A stretch of 64,000 nt of DNA. Source: Echinometra lucunter (Eukaryota > Echinodermata > Echinoidea > Camarodonta > Echinometridae). The translations under genes and the position numbers were made by a program. The stretch lies in contig CM057162.1 in assembly GCA_029962745.1 (NCBI GenBank), positions 5,146,802-5,210,801 of the forward strand, in the 5' to 3' direction. This document shows positions 35,256 to 49,500 of this stretch, in pieces. The notes below the pieces were generated by a model. That model was not told the origin of the DNA and did not search any database. It was given only the letters and a program-made list of their open reading frames with translations. Numbering within the stretch: the stretch's first letter is position 1; each line of letters opens with the position of its first letter.

Positions 35256-35410
35256 TGCCGTGATTCAGTGGTTTAAGGCGCTTGACTGGAGACGAGAGGA
35301 TCGGGGGTTCGATCCCTGGCACGGCACTTATGCCCTTGAGCAAGGAATTTTATTGCTCTTTTATGGTACATCAAATAAATGAAAGTGCTAAAGGAATATT
35401 GATACCAACG
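35256..35410 (+). mobile_element. tRNA-derived SINE (family S2)
   Basis: A tRNA-like head: A-box-like GATTCAGTGGTTTAAGGCGC and B box GGGTTCGATCC, with pairing ends GCCGTG and CACGGC. A non-tRNA tail follows. An intact tRNA gene is unlikely because the arms do not form a full cloverleaf with a clear anticodon. Confidence 0.65.
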
Positions 35411-36338
35411 TGTGCATGTTTGTTAAAAAAAAAGAGAATAAACAGATAAAACAAAATATAAAGAAAGACTATCATGAGCGCAGCTTAATGGCGTGACAAT
35501 TCTGCTTGAGCAACTAACTGACTAATCCTCACGTATTGAAATAACTGTTATTCAGCCCGATCCTTTTAGTTTCTCTTTCAGTTTCAAACTCTCTACTGTC
35601 CACTTTGTGCTGTGAAAGGCGTTTTCACCATGTTCACTGTCACTGAACTTTCATTATCATATGCTCTAAAATACTAACGCAGTTTCAAAAAAACAAACAA
35701 ACCTAATCACCACAATGCTTCTAAGCAAATGCAACTGATAAAGTATCTAAGCAACCTTTAAAATAGTTTATATGTTTTCTGAGTATAGTGTTTATGTTTT
35801 CTGAATTCAGACTTCTTAAAAATATAATAAGACCCTTTCTCTCTCACTACTTATGGAAAGGAAGTAAGGTGCTTTGCCCCCCCCCCCCCTTTTTTTTTTG
35901 AACTGATTATTCTACTAATTACTTTATGTTATATATCTCTTGTTTTTATTGACACATTTTTCCTCTAAAAATTCTTGTATCAGAAAAAAATATTTTAAAA
36001 AATGTTGACAGAAAGTATGAGAAGTTAAAAACTCGACACTTTGCAAGGAAAAGCTGTGATCTTTAACTTTCCATCGTGTTGCCTACAGAATTCTAGTGCA
36101 TATATTTCTTTAAAAAGTGTTCATCATCAAACTACAAATACTGATTCGGCCAAACATGCCAAAATGGGCACAATATGTGTAGTTTTTTTTTTTTATGTCT
36201 TTCCCAAATCGGCAATTTTATGTACAATAAATGAAAATTTTTACGCTTACAAACTTTACAGGTTTCACGTGTATTTTTTTGTCTCTCTTTCCGCTCGGTG
36301 TGTTGTTAGTTCTCTGCATCAAAAGTTATTGGGCCAAA

Positions 36339-36610
36339 CATGGCCGTACGCAGCGAAAGGGGGGGGGGGGCAGGGGGCAGTGGCCTCCAAAAATTTTGAA
36401 AACTTGACATTTTATACTGAAAATTTTCACAAAATCAACGAAAAGTGTGCCCCAATTCCTTCAACTTCAATTTCAAAAATGCAAAAGCGCCCTCGTGACC
36501 AGCTCGGCCGCTTTGCTCCCTCGCCTTTGAACTTCTTCGAAATTTTTCACACGTCTTGCCCCCCCCCCCCCCTCCCCCGGAAAAAAAAATCTGCGTACTG
36601 CCCTGGGGCC
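36339..36610 (+). mobile_element. GGCCGTACGCAG MITE (family M8), copy 1
   Basis: Ends ATGGCCGTACGCAGCG plus a G-run on the left, and a C-run plus AAATCTGCGTACTGCCCTGG on the right. The interior has aaaattttcacaaaatcaac and a GC-rich GACCAGCTCGGCCGC segment found in the other copies (43928-44212, 49812-50066). Confidence 0.75.
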
Positions 36611-37453
36611 AAACCACACAATGTGGACCCTCTTTTACAAATGGGTTTATTTTAAAAAGAGGAGTCACCAGCACATATTGCACCATCTTCGATGATGCAC
36701 GCAATTAACGTATATTAACATAATCATAAAAATACAAACAGAATGGCTGCTATGGTTGCAAGCAAACATGCAATCCTAATTATCTATATGACCTTTATAG
36801 ACAGTTCCCTTCTCACTGTAAAAAAGAAGAAGTAACGACCATATTGCACGAAACTTAACATCACTTTCGATCATCATCTACGTCACATAGCCTGAGAAAA
36901 TAAATCACTTTGGTCGTGCTCATTAATCATGAGTGGCTGAAACTACAGAGACATTATAACCCACTTGAAGAAAAAATTACATCTGCAATATATATATTCT
37001 TCGCCGATAAAGGTTTTCACATTCATAACTCAAGACTTCAGGACGAAACCTTGATAGATACAAGCGGCTGTATCCTGATTAATTCCCTTCTTCCTCGTTA
37101 AAACCTCAGAAAAAGAAATCTGCCGGCGTAAAACTTTCCCGGTTGTAAAGTTTACAGGATTTTATGACGCGGAGCTCCAGATATACTTTATGTCACACGA
37201 ATCTGAAGCAACTCAACGATTTCGAAGGCTATGTTCTTACACTGTTGGACGAAATTTTGAAAGATAAAGACAATTGCACGTACTCTGTACGCCTCGTATT
37301 AGAAACAGGGACTCCATGGATAAAGGGAGAATGAAGAAGGAAGAATAAAGTTCCGAAAATGTTTGTCTTTGCATTCATTGGAGTTGAGTTTGGCGTCATC
37401 CAGCAAACTTATCTGAGGAGCTTTGTTGTTGACAGGATTGCAGGACACTGATC

Positions 37454-37526
37454 ATGTACCACCACCGCAGGATCCAACTTTTCTACAATTTTACATCTTT
37501 ACATGTGGTGATATTCCTCTTGATCG
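37454..37526 (+). CDS. Ig receptor exon 1: signal peptide
   Basis: ATG with A at -3, then a basic N-terminal segment (YHHRRIQ) and a hydrophobic core (HVVIFLLIG). It ends in phase 1 at donor GTAAGG. The next exon is 2.7 kb away and in phase, which makes this first exon plausible but the least certain of the set. Confidence 0.7.
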
Positions 37527-40500
37527 GTAAGGTTCAAGTAAACTTTTGTTATTTAATTTGAAAACTTATGATGATCATCATTTTGATCATGTCGATTGGT
37601 GTGAAAACTGTTGAGCCTTTCAAAGAAGGATTTAAGGTAAACATTTATTTTTTTCTCTCAAACAGGGGATGTCTTCTTTGTGATGATACCGAGTTCAATT
37701 CATCGAGCATAGCCTTCTATAATTATGATAATTACAAAATTAAAAAAGAAGGCAACCAAGTCTCTTTGAAGTGTTTTTTTTTTTTAAAGTGTAAGTTGCT
37801 GAGAAGAAAGTAAGATATAGTATATCATCGCTACTTACTTGCAACATGAGGAATGAAGTCTGGTTTTCAAGTGCGGTTTTCCCGGGGCACGCGAACGATT
37901 TGCGAAGGATGCGAATGTCGAAAAAAAATGGCAAGGTCCAACATTTGCATTTTATGCTCCAAAAGTTCGCCGAACATGCGCGGGGTTCGGAAGCGTCGCC
38001 AATTGTTAGTTTTAGTTCGGCAGAATTTCAAAAAAGTTTGAAATTTTTGCGAATGGTTCCCGCATCCCTCGAACAATGACAACGCTTCCGAACCTCCGCC
38101 CAAGTTTGGCGAATTTTCGAATCATACCATTTTTTCGATATTCGCATCCTTTGCAAAACGTTCGCGTGCCCGTGAAAACCGCACTTTAAAGCACTGAACC
38201 AGTGGGGTAACAGGCGCGCAAAGGAATCTGCAAATGAATGAAATATATTAAAAATTGCATGCAGAGTCAAACATTCATGATTAGGTTCCAAAGTTCGCCA
38301 AATATCTGCGGGGGGGGGGGGGGGGGGGGGATGGAAGCCTCGCAATAGATTTTCGCGGGATGCTGGAAACGTTCGCAAGAAATTTCAAACTATCTAATAA
38401 CTCAAACAAAATAATAAACGAACGATTGACGACGCTTTCACACTCTCGCTCATGTTTGGCGAACTTTTGGAGCCTAAAGTGTTGGACTCTTGTCATTTTT
38501 TCGACGTCCGCATCCTTAATCCTTCGCGCGCCTGTGACGGTGACTAAATTGCACTCTCTTGTTGCATGGCGTTAAATATCAAGAAAAACATGACCAAGTG
38601 GTGCGTGAAATTTCACTCAGTTTATGGTATACAATAGTTTTGATGGTTTTGAAATCTTACCGCAGATCAGGCCTATTGGCTTTGATCTTGATTTTGAAAT
38701 GTCCGCCTTTCACAATATGGTTCCGGGACGAAATAATTAGCAATGGTCAGGTAATGTAGTCGTATACTATAAATAGTAATAACAACCGTTTGGAGGTATA
38801 TAGCAAGAATTCTTTATAGAGTTAGGGGATTTCTAATCTCAACATTTTCTCATGCCACCTGAGGGGCAACCCCTCCCCGACTTTTAGAGACATGTGATCT
38901 GTTGTGACTTTCTAAATGTTCTATACCGATTTTCTTTCAAACGTGAGCATGTGTTTCATCATTAACATGCCCCGTTTTTTAGACTGCTCCAATCTCGAAG
39001 ATATTCTCATTGTTGAAGGGAAAATATTAAAATAATACTCCATCACTGTTATTCTCTGAAAATGAAAATAATTGCGTTCACAGAGTTTGTTGATTGCAAA
39101 ATGTTAATTTCCAATTCAAATACTTTCTTTGTATTTAGGAAAAAATGATTAAGGACTTTTGTTTTTTATATTATGTATATGCATATATTTTTATGTAATA
39201 ATTGATTCTTTGGTATTATGTTATTGAAATATAATTCATACAAAGAAACAATCAAACAATATAATGATCTTTCGTGATATACTCCCTGATGGAAAGATCA
39301 CAGTTTCGCACAGTGTGCTCACAGTGTGTTCACATAGTCACATGATAGTGGACTATGTGAAGATGTGATTCACAATGTTAAAACGCTCAAATTTAACAGT
39401 GTTAAGATAATTTCACACTATGGATAACTCCACAATGTGAGTGTTCACAGTGTGTTCACATAGTGGACTCTGTGAATGTGATATTCACAATGTTAAAATG
39501 CTCAAATTTAACTGTGTGAAGATGATTTCACACTGTGAACACAATGTGGGACAGTAGGGCTAGACTGAAAAGCGTACTTGTAAAGATCATCTGTGTCTCG
39601 AAAATAGTATTTTACCTGGCAGCTAAGAAAGCATATGTATGCTTGTTAGTAAGCAACCAGAGGACCGACCGCTTTAAGTCCCCTCCGAAGGACTTAGTAA
39701 TTATGGTAATGAGGATTAATACCTAAGCTTATCAAAGGGCAATAGCGCATCCACTTGGTTTCGAACCGCGGATACTCCCGGTTACGAGACCACTGCTCTA
39801 TCCACTGAGCCACAACACCTCCATAAATATGGAATTGAATAATCGGTTTGATGACTTTTAAACATATTGTGTCAATTACCAGAATGTATTCCCTCCTGAC
39901 AACGGATATATGAATCACTAAATTCAATAAGAATATTTTACCCGTTATGTAATAGTCTCGGTTTCTTATAAGGCGCTTTAACTGACCAAAGTGTTTACAA
40001 GTATTATTACCCCGCTCACTGGATTCGACACATTACTTTGCACCTTCTCCACTACCTTGGGAACATGTCAGCCAGTCGAAAGCTGACTATAAAACGGTGT
40101 AGGACCTATAACTATTAAGCATTCCTCTCCAGGGCCCTGTAACATAAAAAATACAATCAATCTTACGACCGATATCAATCGTAAGTCTATATGGCAAACC
40201 ATGCACTAAAGAGTTACAATTGATTGTAAGATGGATGGTATCTCTTTATGTTACACCCCCAGGTCTCACCCACGGAATCAAGGTTTACACCGACGGTGAG
40301 GTGCAGGCTGAATACCGAGGATCGACCACCCTTTCGTGCCGGTACGAACCGCCGTCGTCCTCCAGCTCGTATTTTCGAGTACTGTGGAGTAAAGGTGACG
40401 CTGTTTTGATATACATCGGTGAATTTAATAGTAAGACGACAGGCAGATACAGTCTCACGGCGGACTACATGAGTGGGAATCTAACCATTAATGATGTGCA

Positions 40501-43500
40501 ACTCGACGATGAAGGACAATATACATGTGAAGTCCAATTTGGATCATTTCTTGGAGAAACATCTCACGTGAATCTCAGAGTTGTAGCTAGTGAGTATGAC
40601 GTCATGAAGTTATTTGTCCTACTTGGTGTGATGTAGAAGTGATGTAAAGCCCGCCGTACACTATCCGTCTGCGATCCGATTTTGGAAAAAAATTGTTATA
40701 GCATTTGATATTAACATTCATACATGTGAAATTTTAATGATCAAAGTTTCAAATAGTCGTATGAATACAAAAATTGAAATCCCGGGCTACTGCGAGTCTC
40801 CATGTACGAATAAATCGAACTCAATTCCGAATCGTAGAGATGTCATAGAAATCTTGCGATCGGCTACGATTTGATGTCGATTTGGCCACAAGGCTTGCAG
40901 TTAACCAAAATTTCGATTTTAGTATTCCCATTATTATTCTGAACTTAAGACAATTTTACTTATTTAAACTTTCATAATTAATGCTAAATGCCATTTATTC
41001 GAAAATCGGGTCGCAGTCGGATCGTATAGTGTGCGGCGGGCTTAATTTGATCAATGAAGAGATCGAAAGAGGGAAAGAGATCGGACTGGAAGCTCCGGGA
41101 AGGCAAAACCACAAAACCACAAAACAAAAAAGGAGTCAAGTGACTGCAGAGGAAAGAAGAGAGGGTTAAATGGTATTCATCGAAAGATATAAAGATAGAA
41201 AAGGCTAAGAGACAAGAAGGAAAAGATTAAAAAGGCCGGGGAAAACTGAGCGAAATATAGAGAAAGAGAAAGAGAAAGAAAAAGAGAAGGAGAAAGAGAA
41301 GGAGGTAGAGAAAGGGAATGAGAGAAAGAGGTAGAGAGAGAAAAAACAAAATGAGAGACAAAATCATTATCAAAAGATAAGGTGGAAAATGAAGATATTA
41401 TGGATCGGGACGACATGTTCAATGATGGTGGAAGGGCAAAGAAAGAGAGATCTGTTGGATATTGGTCGGAAGGAGACAGAAATCTAATTTAAAATGCTTT
41501 CCAAGGGAATATTCAAAGAGTCGTTAAATTGCGTCTATTTATCAGTTCATGTTTTTATTCGAATCTTTTCCCAGCGCCTGACGAGTTGGGTCTCCGTAGT
41601 CGAACGGAGAGCGCTCCGCTCGCAATTCACCAAGGCGTCGTCACACTCAAACCCGGCTTGGAGACGACGTTCGTTTGCGAGGCCATCGGATCTCGGCCTG
41701 CCGTTACGATCGAATGGTACATCGACGGCGTTGACCAGGATATAGATCAAGGAACGCAGACGCCGAATTCGCAGGATGATCGGCTTTCGGACACGACATC
41801 GTCGTTCGTCATCGCCAACCCTGGTCAATTCCATCATGGGCAATCACTGACATGCAGAGCAATCCGGGAAGGGAAGATGATTCGCAATACCAGCATTATC
41901 ATCATTGTAGAAAGTACGTGTAATGATATTAATGTTGATAGTGAATTCTTGTTCAAGTTCAAGTTTTATTTCCTAAAATAATGCGAAACATAATATTTTT
42001 TACAGTGATTCATGAATTAATATACATTTTCTTTACTGTCTTTTTTTGACATCAATACAAAACAAAATAAATGTCTGCTTGACACAATATATTTAGAAAA
42101 GAAAATTGATACTGGAAAAGAGAAATCCACAAGAAATAAACGCTTGTAATTACGTGGATTCCTCAAAAAGGGAAAGGAAAAGTAACACCTAACACTCCTG
42201 GCACTCCACTGTCATTACATGAAACACTTGCATCATTTTGATCAAATGGCGTCCCCTTGCACAGTGATGCGTCATTTCTTGGCGTAGGGTTCCGTCAGCG
42301 ACTACGTACGGTTGATTGATATGGTAACCCGAAACGCAACATTTTGCGGTGCCAACGTTGTTATAGTTTGTGTCGAATCAATGGCCTCACTCGTCTTAAA
42401 ACACATAAGGCTTCATTTTGTTCATGGGAATGATCACTCACAATCCTTGAGTGATCCCTCAGGTCACCCCTCAAAGAGTGAATAAAGAGTGATATCACAA
42501 TTTTTACTCTTAATTCACTCATAATTCACTCTAAATGTACTCTCTTCTGAAATGCACCCCTAACAGAGTGAAAGCGTTCACTCTTTTTTTTTTTAGAGAG
42601 AGAGAGTATATGTACAAAAAAATTTGTTTATTGGAGGTTTTTGTTTGTTAGTTTGCTTTTGTTAGTTTTTTTTTATTCAAGAAGCCCCGGCTGACCGGAG
42701 GGGGGGGGGGGGGGGGGGTAAGGGAGGAATGGCCAGGGTCCCTCACAATACTTTGGGTGGAGGGTATATCGTTTTCTGCCCTGAGCACCTGATGATATAA
42801 ATGGATCGGTCAAAATGAATATTCCCAAGTTCAATCACGCCCGTCCCTGCCCTTACCAGATCTTAGATTAAGCATTTAATTTCTCTTCTGATGAACAGTG
42901 TTTATAAACTTCATAAAGGCATTATTACAAAGAAGGAGGCGAACACCCAAAAAGCGAGCTTGTGATGGGGGACGTCAAAGAACTGGGGGTGTTTCATGCC
43001 ACTGTTTGCTTTCACCATCGGTCTCTCAAGGGATGCCTAAATCATTGTCACAAATTTGAAGAATTTGCGTTTTTGTTTTCTTCATCAATGAACTATTAAA
43101 AAATTGTCATTTCTGCAGATTTGTGACCATGATTTGCAAATCCTTTGAGAGATCCACGGTGAAAGATTGTGGCATGAATGGCCAGCCATAGTTAAGTGCG
43201 ATTTTAGTCAATCTTAGTCTTTGTGAAACACCCCAAGGACATTGGCATAGTCTCATAGATTGTCTAGCGTTATCAGATGAAGAAAAATAGAATAAGGATG
43301 AGATGGATTACGAAGGAAAGAGAAAGGGTGGCATTTGCATCATAAAATGTTATCGAATAACATAATAACAAAATCATCGTAATTTTGTAAAAGTAATAAG
43401 GTTGTAGCAGAATATTAAGTTGGTTCTTATATGTGTGTTTAATCAAACGGCAGTTTCTGCCATGACTACGGGGGGGGGGGGGGCGTTTCATAAAGTGTCT

Positions 43501-46500
43501 TCAGTGATTTTTAATGAGAAATTTGCGCTCAGCCAATCGGATGTAAGGATTTTAGTAGCTTATAACAGTTGTCGGTAAAAATCACTGACAAGACACTTGA
43601 TGCAACGCTCATGGAGGGAAATGGATACAAGAAAGATTATCTGTCATTAACAAAGAAAGGATATTGTCATATTGGCCAAAATACCTTGAAAGATTCATAA
43701 CCGGAGGGAAAAGGGTCTGTCGCTTCATTAACATGCCAGAGCCAAGCTTTCTCCGACCCCCCCCCCCACACACACACCTTTCTGACCCTGCCCTCTTGCA
43801 TAAAAAGTTGCAATTAAACGTAGCTTTAAAAACTAACGCAAGTCCCAAATACCTAATCCTAATTGGTTGAAAATCAAGTTGCGTGTAATTTTTTGAGTTT
43901 CGTTTAATCTCATTTTTTATGCAAGAGGGCAGGGCCGTACGCAGAATTTTTTTCGGGGGGGGGGGGCGGGGAAAATAGGAAAAATGTTCGAAGAAACATG
44001 CAAGCGAGGGAGCGAAGCGATGGAGCTGGTTACGTGGGCACTTTTGCATTATTTTTTAAAATTGAAATTAAAGGATATGGTGAAAATTTTTGGCGGAATT
44101 TTTGTAAAATTTTCAGTAAAACAATGCAAGTTTTGAAAAATTCAGGGAGAGGGAACAACTGCATCCCTCCCCCCCCCCCCCCCTGCATACGGCCATGCAA
44201 GAGGGTCCTTATCATTACCATTCTACGATTACTTTTACAACAAATTACACTGAAACAAACTGGTTTATTATATCTTTGATTATAGATAAAACTGAATTTC
44301 ATCCAACAGTTTTAATTTTTAGTTTGAAGGGTCCCAAATCAGGCCGTAGCATACGCATATTTTCGATTTTTAGGAGCGCTGTGGTCTATTGGTGAAGGCT
44401 CTTGACTCTTACACGGGAGGTCCTGGGTTCGATCCTCACTGGGTGCTTACATCGATCTTGGGCAAGATGTTTTACCTACTGTTATGTCCCACTCGACCCA
44501 AGTGTAAATGGGGACCCAGCCAATAGCTGGGGTAATAATAATAATTCAGAGCCCTCGGGAAGAATAGCATTGAAGCTGATGAGGCTTCCCTGGGTAAACA
44601 AGATCATTATTTGATATTAAGCAATTATCCCCGAATAAGTTTTGAATAAGTATTGAGTAAGATGGATTTCAAACTAGCACTTAATTTTCTTGTTGTGATG
44701 TTTTGGGGTGTTTTTTTCTTTCCTAGTTGACTACTACTTATAAAAATTAATTATTAATGAAAAGTATCAGGTTTCTGTTTCTATCATCTCATTAAAAGAA
44801 ACAAAGTAATTATGTACCAGAAAATGATATAAATATTTGCACACAGTTTTCATATCCAGATCTTCAAGTAAATAGAAAATAACAATGTACTCTAAGCCCA
44901 CTTGAAATGAAGAATACTAAGGGCACTTATTGAAGAATAATAAGTATTGAAGGATACTAAGGACTTCTAAGGCATGAATACCAAGGACATTTATTGTGGC
45001 AGTGAATTGATTCTAAATCACATAACAATTAAGCACTGTAAAAATTATGTCATGGTTTCCAACATCAAAAATCCTCAAGTATGATACTCAAGATGCTGTA
45101 TATATATTTATGTTATTTAGCTTATTGTTTAGGTGTTTATTGTTTGTTTGTTTGTTGTCGTTTTCAGAACCACCCAATGAATCAATCGCAGTCAGTGGCC
45201 TCAATGATCATATCACTACATCGACAAAACAGACGCCATCTTGTATCGCCCAAGATAGCTTCCCAGCTTCCCAGATCACGTGGTTTCTCGGTGGGGAGAA
45301 CGTGACGAACAACGCTGAGTCGACGACAGATGAGATGACGTCGGGCATGATGAGGGTTTCCAGCACACTGGATTACATGCCAAAGATAGAGGATGACGGG
45401 AAGATCTTACAGTGTAGGGTTAGTCACGTTGCACTCGCAGAGGACATTGTTGCTGAGAAAGCTATTTGTGAGTACCAAAGTCTTTTCTTGTCTGTTTCTT
45501 TTCTTTTATTTCTTTCTATTGTTTTAGGACGGGGTGGGGGGAGTTTATATATTCTCTCTGCCTCTTTCTCTTCTCTACTCGTTCTCTTGCTTTCTCTATT
45601 CTCTCAGTCTGCCTTTTACCAGCTAGCGAGAAAAATACTGAAAAAATTGTTATTTTAAAGTAATTTTCCGTGTGGTCTTGGTATCGAATTATTTTTATTA
45701 AATGATACTGTAGTATGGAACTTGAATTACAAGCTTTGCGTTCTTCCTGCACAAAACAGCGAACATGATATTCCTGACATTTATTGGTTATTGAATTTAT
45801 GGTCCAATTCCTACCATTCCTTGTTATTGATTTTCCGTGCATGTTCAAAATGACTTTATAAAGCGAAGTCTTTGCAAAAGTTATATTTGCTATTATTATG
45901 GATATTAATGAAATGAAATTTTAATCATAACGAGCTGCTCATTCTGCACTTTGTATGTTTTTTGTTTTTAAATATATACAAGGCAAAATAAGACTAGTTA
46001 TGAAGAGAATACTACAATATCCAATTCTATGACTTCTATGACTATCAGACTATTGCTAGAATATTTGCAGTTTCTCAGTCTCAGGGTGTATAGCTAATTG
46101 ACTGTATTGATTGATTGTATTTATTTCCGTCAAATTAATAAGAAAAATATAACAATAATACATTCAATGAAAATTCATTAAAAAAGGACGGAGGTATAGC
46201 CCTACTCAGCGTTGGTATCAAAACAACGCTGTTTTTCAGAGGGGTCCCTAACAATGTATAAAAGACTACTTACATACAGAAAAATAACATGACGAAAGTA
46301 AATAAGGAAAATTAAAACAAAACTAGGTACACGAAATATTTACATATATACAACGATACAAGAAACAGAGAACGGAAAAAACCTAGGTGTGAACCTGCAC
46401 TGATATAAAAGACACTATATAAAATCAGGTATAATACCTTTTAGTTCATTCTTGAATATATTTACGTTTGCTGAAAGTGAAATCTCTCCCCTTAATTCTC

Positions 46501-49500
46501 TATAGCGTGTTGTACTTTTTTTTCAGCTGATAATAACAAAATGTGCATTTACATGACGGCTTTCATTTCTTTTTCAGGCTTGAATGATACTAGGATGACT
46601 GTTTCAGTCGAGCAAGTCTACTCCACATCTCTCCTTCTTAAACTCAATGGTATAAAACGCTTTTCATCATGCACTCTGAGCACCTGCCGCCAAAGTCGAG
46701 GTAAACCGAACAAAAAACTGTGTTGCCCGCGCCGAATCTCAAAGTTGACCGAATTAGTTCAATGCATAACTCCCAGTCTTTACAAGACCGAAAACTTCGT
46801 TCTGTGGACTTTGTTCTTATTGGAAAGCTTTGTTTTAGCAAGCTTCAAAGCAAGATCTTGCAGGGCGTCCGGTCTTAAGAATATGCCATTCTCCTGCCGT
46901 TTCTTTCATTTTCTAGAGTGTGTAACTTTGGCACAAATCTGATGGTCCTCTCAAGGCGTAGCCAGGAGGAGGTTAAGATCCCTGCATGTATTTGTAAGAA
47001 TGCAAAAGAAAATAGTAATAAGAATGATAATATTTCAAATGTTTTTTCGTAAACTAAACCTTTATCAAATAATTCTATCCGGACGAAATTGTTCCCAATG
47101 CTATTTTTTAAAAATCCATGTATTACACATAAATCCTGATCTGTTTTTTTGTTTGTTTGTTTTGTTTTTTGTTTTGCAGTGAATAGCTCCCCAGGAGATG
47201 AATGCGTTCCGCGCTATCTCAGTGACAGCACGTACAGCAACACCATTGAAGACCAGTACGAAATCCCCGACCTAGTGTCATCATCGACCTACCTGATCAT
47301 TCTTCGATGTCATCACAGTTCGTGCGGGGAGAGTACGAGTACGGCGATTGCCGAGACTACCGGCGCTGGTCCCGCTGTTTTTGCTGATAACACCGAAGAC
47401 TCTGGTCCCGCTGTTTTTGCTGATAACACCGAAGACTCTGAACAGCAGCCGTCTTCTGGTAAATTTGACGATTTCATTTTCTGTAATCTAACTATCCATC
47501 ATGTCCATGGGATTTATCGTTTATCAAGGTTATGGTGATCACAAGCAACCAAAAATTTGCATTGTGACTCTAACATTGTCTGAGGGGCTTGTTTACCGAC
47601 GGATGTGCGGTTATACTTGTTGGCAGCCACAACCAGAGATAAATTATAATATTGAAAACAACAGCTGATCTGATCACAGAACTACTAAGTACATGGATAT
47701 TTTTGTTTTTGCTTGTGTTTTTGTTTTTGTTTCGTTGTCTAGGGTTTGTGCAACAGTGATACCTTTCATGGTGATATTTCCATGGTCAGTGCTCTTTTTG
47801 AAGATAAAACTTAGCGCCTAAGGTTTCATAAGTCTTGGTTTTTATGGTCTGCTATACCTTTCTCTCTTGTAGTTTCATGTATCATTTAAAACTATTTATT
47901 CATTTATTTATGTAACATTTTAATGCTTGTCTTATACTAGTGGATAACGATTTTCTGTAATCTTATTCAGATAATAAAATTCTTCAATCCTGAATCTTGT
48001 TTGTGGCTTGCAAATGGACATTAACGTGCCAACTTCGTTTACGAACTCATATCGACCTATCAGTTTCGACATTACAAATAATTCTATATTTCCTTCCTGT
48101 TCCTTCCTGGTTGCGACACGGTGGTCATGATAATCCATGTGTGTGTCTTGCTTTGCAATACTTACAGGTTGAGAATACTTGAAAAAATAACAAAAAGCTT
48201 TTTGATTTATTGCTCTCAATTCCTTTCGAAAAAAACAAAAAACAAAACAAAGACAGAGAGGTATTTAGCAGCTATCGCTCAGAATATCCGCACGTTATTT
48301 AATAGTGCTCTTTCACATAGTTATAATGAGTATTTTGGTTGCATAAAATCATTGAGGAACAATGTTATAAATAACGAGGGACTCTTATCGTTTTCAGTTT
48401 CTTTCATTCACATAGACCTTTGTATTAAGTAAAATCAGCCCTCTACTTTCCTCCCAAACTTTATATCAACAATGATCAAACACTCTGTATAAACTCCATG
48501 CACTTTCGGTTGTTAAGGAAGTGTACTAGTGTAATAAACTTTTTTTTATTTTGTTTTGTTTTTCCACCTCACAGTTCAATGATCTTTCTTTGTTCTGACC
48601 CATGAGAATTAACAAAGATCTTTTGTCATTATTGATAAACCTGGGATTGCGTGGGTTGGAAGTGTCTTAGAAATTCTTCATAATAGTTAAAACCCATCGA
48701 AAACCGAACTCAAACTGCAAGCTGCAACTGAACAAAGTAATCTGTTTATACCTGGAAAAGAGAAAACGAGAAAGACAAAATTGCTTTACCTACACTCTGA
48801 AAAAGGATTGGTCAGAATAACCAGTGTGTTGGTGAATATGACATTTGTGTCCAACCCCCCCCCCCCCCAAAAAAAAAAAAAAAAAAAAACTGGTCAAAAT
48901 CAATCAGAATTTTGAGTACATTTTAAGCAATAATTTGGTAATATTATAATTGGTCAATCTTCACCAATATTTTTGGTCGGACACATATTCACTAACACTT
49001 CGATTATTTTGACGAACCCTTTTTTATAGTATATGTGGCCCGCATTTTCCATGGACTCAACTTAGATTTCATCGGACTTTATAATGAAAGCATCGACCCA
49101 AAGATATACTTGAATTGGCGTATGGAGGGGGGGGGGGGGGGGGGTGAAAGGCAAAATGACCCCAACACATTTTCATGTGAAATAAATTCAATTCAATTCA
49201 ATTCATTTATTTTCTCCATATAAAAAACATATAAAGAACAGGATATAAAACATTTCAAACAGTACAATTATTTACAAGAAAACACAAATACTGAGTGAGT
49301 AGCAGCCAAAAAGGGCAATCCTTATAACAGGCCGACCCAAATTAAATTAACAAAATGTGCAAATCAATTTATGCAGAAGAAAGAAATACGTAACAACCCA
49401 CACAAAAAGCTAAAAACAACAACAAACAAACAAACAAAAAATTACGATTAAGAAGATGCATACATAGTGATGACCTTAGCCTTATATTCCATTTTGAATG

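Larger units (their letters stand above)
32720..37453. other. Intergenic repeat-rich DNA upstream of the Ig receptor gene
   Basis: Holds elements of families M6, M7 and M8, one SINE, GA, GATGAC and GAT microsatellites, and poly-C tracts. The last about 850 bp (36611-37453) before the receptor ATG are largely free of recognisable repeats and should include its promoter and 5' UTR; no core element stands out. No gene seen. Confidence 0.6.

Noticed and set aside
36041..36655. 204-codon ORF
   Set aside because: It runs through an M1-like relic and the M8 MITE, including its poly-G and poly-C tracts, so the frame is accidental.
35256..44460. tRNA genes at 35256, 39740 and 44372
   Set aside because: Each has A- and B-box-like sequence but lacks a complete cloverleaf and is followed by a non-tRNA body, so SINE heads are more likely.
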